Source: Candidatus Halarchaeoplasma halalkaliphilum (GTDB lineage: Archaea > Thermoplasmatota > Thermoplasmata > Halarchaeoplasmatales > Halarchaeoplasmataceae). From it: a DNA stretch of 8,222 nucleotides. Shown piece by piece: positions 6,951 to 8,222 of the stretch. The notes beneath the pieces are model-generated. The model was not told where the DNA came from. It worked only from the letters and a program-made list of their open reading frames with translations, and did not search any database. Both the position numbers and the translations under genes were made by a program. Numbering within the stretch: position 1 is the first letter of the stretch; each line of letters starts with the position of its first letter. The DNA lies in contig SLLU01000118.1 of NCBI GenBank assembly GCA_007133925.1, positions 1-8,222 on the forward strand. Direction: 5' to 3'.

Positions 6951-7050
6951 GGGCCTGTAGCTCAGCTAGGTAGAGCGATCGGCTCTTAACCGATAAAACA
7001 ACTATCGGAGAGACACCGATCGGCCGGGGGTTCGAATCCCTCCAGGCCCG
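6951..7050 (+). tRNA. tRNA-Lys(CTT) with a 26-nt intron at position 37/38
   Basis: The cloverleaf is complete. Acceptor GGGCCTG (6951-6957) pairs with CAGGCCC (7043-7049), with discriminator G7050. The D stem is GCTC/GAGC. Anticodon stem ATCGG (6978-6982) pairs with CCGAT (7016-7020). The T stem GGGGG/CCCTC has one G-U pair around loop TTCGAAT. The spliced anticodon loop is CTCTTAA, giving anticodon CTT (6985-6987) for lysine AAG codons. Removing 6989-7014 leaves a 74-nt tRNA with the normal 5-nt variable region CGGCC; leaving it in would give a 31-nt variable region that tRNA-Lys does not have. CCA is not encoded, as in many archaea, and would be added later. There is no clear T-run after the gene, and the stop codon of the opposing CARDB gene begins 10 bases downstream. 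Confidence 0.97.
6989..7014 (+). other. Archaeal tRNA intron with a canonical bulge-helix-bulge splice site
   Basis: The outer helix is the anticodon stem itself. CTCT (6983-6986) pairs with AGAG (7009-7012) to form the 4-bp central helix. The 3-nt bulges are TAA (6987-6989) and ACA (7013-7015). The inner helix CCGATA/TATCGG (6990-6995 with 7003-7008) closes a 7-nt loop. The splicing endonuclease cuts between the second and third bulge bases, which gives exactly this intron and joins A37 to A38. The inner helix repeats the sequence of the exon stem. The excised piece would probably be circularised and the exons joined by RtcB ligase, by general knowledge of archaeal splicing. Confidence 0.93.
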
Positions 7051-7059
7051 TCATTAATA

Positions 7060-8222
7060 TCACTCTAGCTCATGCTCCAATTCTTGATCCAAGTCGTCTT
7101 CTGATCGGATCGTATCCTCCGCCGGTTCCGCATGATATCCTTCCGTCTCCTCAGGAGTCTCTAGACCCTCTTCGGAAGGGACATCATGATACCCTTCACT
7201 TTCTCCGGGTATGGCCTGTGTATCATCCCATACGGGTTCGGGAACTTTACCGCCTTTCTTCCGTAGCGAGAGAAGCACAAGGATGGCTATTACGACCATT
7301 ACCAGGATCAGAACGGAAGTTATCACAAGCCACAGAAGGGATGGGATGAAACCTTCCTCCGCCTCCACCACGACCTCCTGTTCATTTTCACCTATCTGAA
7401 GCAGGTACACACCGGGTGTACTCTCGGACCAAGTGAACTCCAAGATTTCGACCTCGTTAGGCTCCAGTTGGACCGAGCGAGTATCGAACACCGTCCCATT
7501 CACCTTAAACTCCACGGACAGGGTTCCCTCTACCTCACCCACATTCTCCACCGTCACATTCACCCGAACCTTCTCCCCGGTGATGACCGATGTGGGATGA
7601 GCGTTGAAATCTGAATATGCCAATTCCGCCGGCCGCAGGATAGTTACCATCTCGCTGTGCTTCATGGTCCCTTCCATACCGGACCATATCTCCAAGGAGT
7701 GATCCCCGGGTTCGCTTCCCACCCATAGGAACTCCATTAATTCGTTCTCGTAGGGCTCGTAGTACACCTCACGGGTATCCGTAAGTTCACCATTTACCCT
7801 GAATTCCACGACCTCCTGGCCCGCCATACCCCCCCTATTTTGAACACCGACTGTGACGATGATGTTCGTACCAGGTTTAGCCACCTTCGGGTTCACATCG
7901 AAATGGGGATAGGTAAATCTGGGCGGATCGAGAACCTCCAGGGTTTCGTTGAATACCAGCACACCGTCCCTACCGGACCACAAGCCTATATCGTAGATGC
8001 CCACATCCATGCCGGACAGGATGAATTCCACGGTCTCGTTAGCCCGGGGTGGCAGTACGAGTTCCCGGGAGTCGTTTTGAATTCCGTCTATCCTCAGTAC
8101 GATAGTTTCGTATGCGGTTATGTGATCATCCTCGTTGCTCACCGACACTCTCACTGTGGCATTATCCCCCTTGGCAACCGGGTTAGGGGTTACCTGGTAA
8201 TCGTTGTAATGGAGCTCTGGCC
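7060..8222 (-). CDS. Membrane-anchored surface protein with CARDB repeats (N-terminus beyond the window)
   Basis: 386 residues are visible and the frame is still open at the right edge, so this is the C-terminal part of a larger protein. It holds three CARDB-type beta-sandwich domains of about 97 residues each (1-97, 98-195, 196-290). Each opens with a phrase like Y-x-D/H-F-x-x-x-P and contains VSNED, VQNRG or VENVG at the same place. One hydrophobic segment (about 291-318) ends in RKKGGK, so the repeats face outside and the tail is cytoplasmic. Six N-x-S/T sequons in the repeats (NAT, NDS, NET twice, NVT, NGT) suit archaeal N-glycosylation. The 66-residue tail is strongly acidic and has a small duplication, EGYHDVPSEE and EGYHAEPAED. 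A GTG at 8154 is not the start: it lies inside the first CARDB domain. Likely roles are adhesion or cell-surface structure; no enzymatic domain is visible. The stop lies 10 bases from the convergent tRNA. Confidence 0.9.
   Translation of the reverse strand, partial: PELHYNDYQVTPNPVAKGDNATVRVSVSNEDDHITAYETIVLRIDGIQNDSRELVLPPRANETVEFILSGMDVGIYDIGLWSGRDGVLVFNETLEVLDPPRFTYPHFDVNPKVAKPGTNIIVTVGVQNRGGMAGQEVVEFRVNGELTDTREVYYEPYENELMEFLWVGSEPGDHSLEIWSGMEGTMKHSEMVTILRPAELAYSDFNAHPTSVITGEKVRVNVTVENVGEVEGTLSVEFKVNGTVFDTRSVQLEPNEVEILEFTWSESTPGVYLLQIGENEQEVVVEAEEGFIPSLLWLVITSVLILVMVVIAILVLLSLRKKGGKVPEPVWDDTQAIPGESEGYHDVPSEEGLETPEETEGYHAEPAEDTIRSEDDLDQELEHELE

Noticed and set aside
6995..7025. Reading the extra bases of the tRNA as a long class II variable arm
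   Set aside because: The anticodon is CTT (Lys), a class I tRNA. The extra bases fit an exact bulge-helix-bulge intron that leaves a normal 5-nt variable region.
7060..8154. Treating the GTG at 8154 as the start of the CARDB protein
   Set aside because: The frame stays open upstream to the window edge, and the 22 extra residues (PELHYNDY, then TPNPVAKGDNAT) are the normal opening of a CARDB domain. The gene is therefore truncated by the edge.
1..8222. CRISPR array, insertion sequence, integrase or other mobile element
   Set aside because: I found no spaced direct repeats, terminal inverted repeats, transposase or integrase motifs anywhere, and the tRNA 3' end has no visible duplicate in the window that would suggest an attachment site.

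Overview
The window reads as ordinary chromosome of an archaeon. It holds an Mre11-Rad50 pair, BRE/TATA-like promoters close to start codons, a tRNA intron with a canonical bulge-helix-bulge splice site, and a CARDB-type surface protein. Gene style and protein content (Euryarchaeota, possibly Thermoplasmatota-like) are my inference; no marker here fixes the lineage. I see no insertion sequence, CRISPR array, phage gene or integration scar.

Layout: positions 1-2380 (minus) hold most of rad50, cut at its C-terminal end by the left edge. mre11 (2377-3633, minus) lies upstream and overlaps rad50 by four bases (ATGA), so the two form one transcription unit, apparently read from a TATA box at about 3655-3664. 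A divergent intergenic region of about 110 bp separates it from a HAD phosphatase gene (3743-4393, plus). After 79 bp carrying an 8-bp inverted repeat and a strong TATA box comes an 806-residue STAND-type ATPase with a TPR tail (4473-6893, plus). A tRNA-Lys(CTT) gene with a 26-nt intron (6951-7050, plus) follows, and converges on a minus-strand gene (7060 to beyond 8222) for a membrane-anchored protein with at least three CARDB domains. There is no gene-free stretch longer than about 110 bp.

How the genes work together: Mre11 and Rad50 form the double-strand-break end-processing nuclease/ATPase complex. The HAD phosphatase, the ATPase-TPR protein, the tRNA and the surface protein each look like independent units with their own promoters, and nothing in the sequence ties them to one pathway.

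The points most worth a second look are: the tRNA intron, which repeats the anticodon stem so that the precursor can fold in two mutually exclusive ways; the non-canonical residues in Mre11 motif III (GSHD) and the Rad50 D-loop (GFSREQ); a PIP-like tail on Mre11; and the STAND ATPase without a recognisable effector domain. I do not see convincing evidence for a wholly new multi-gene system.
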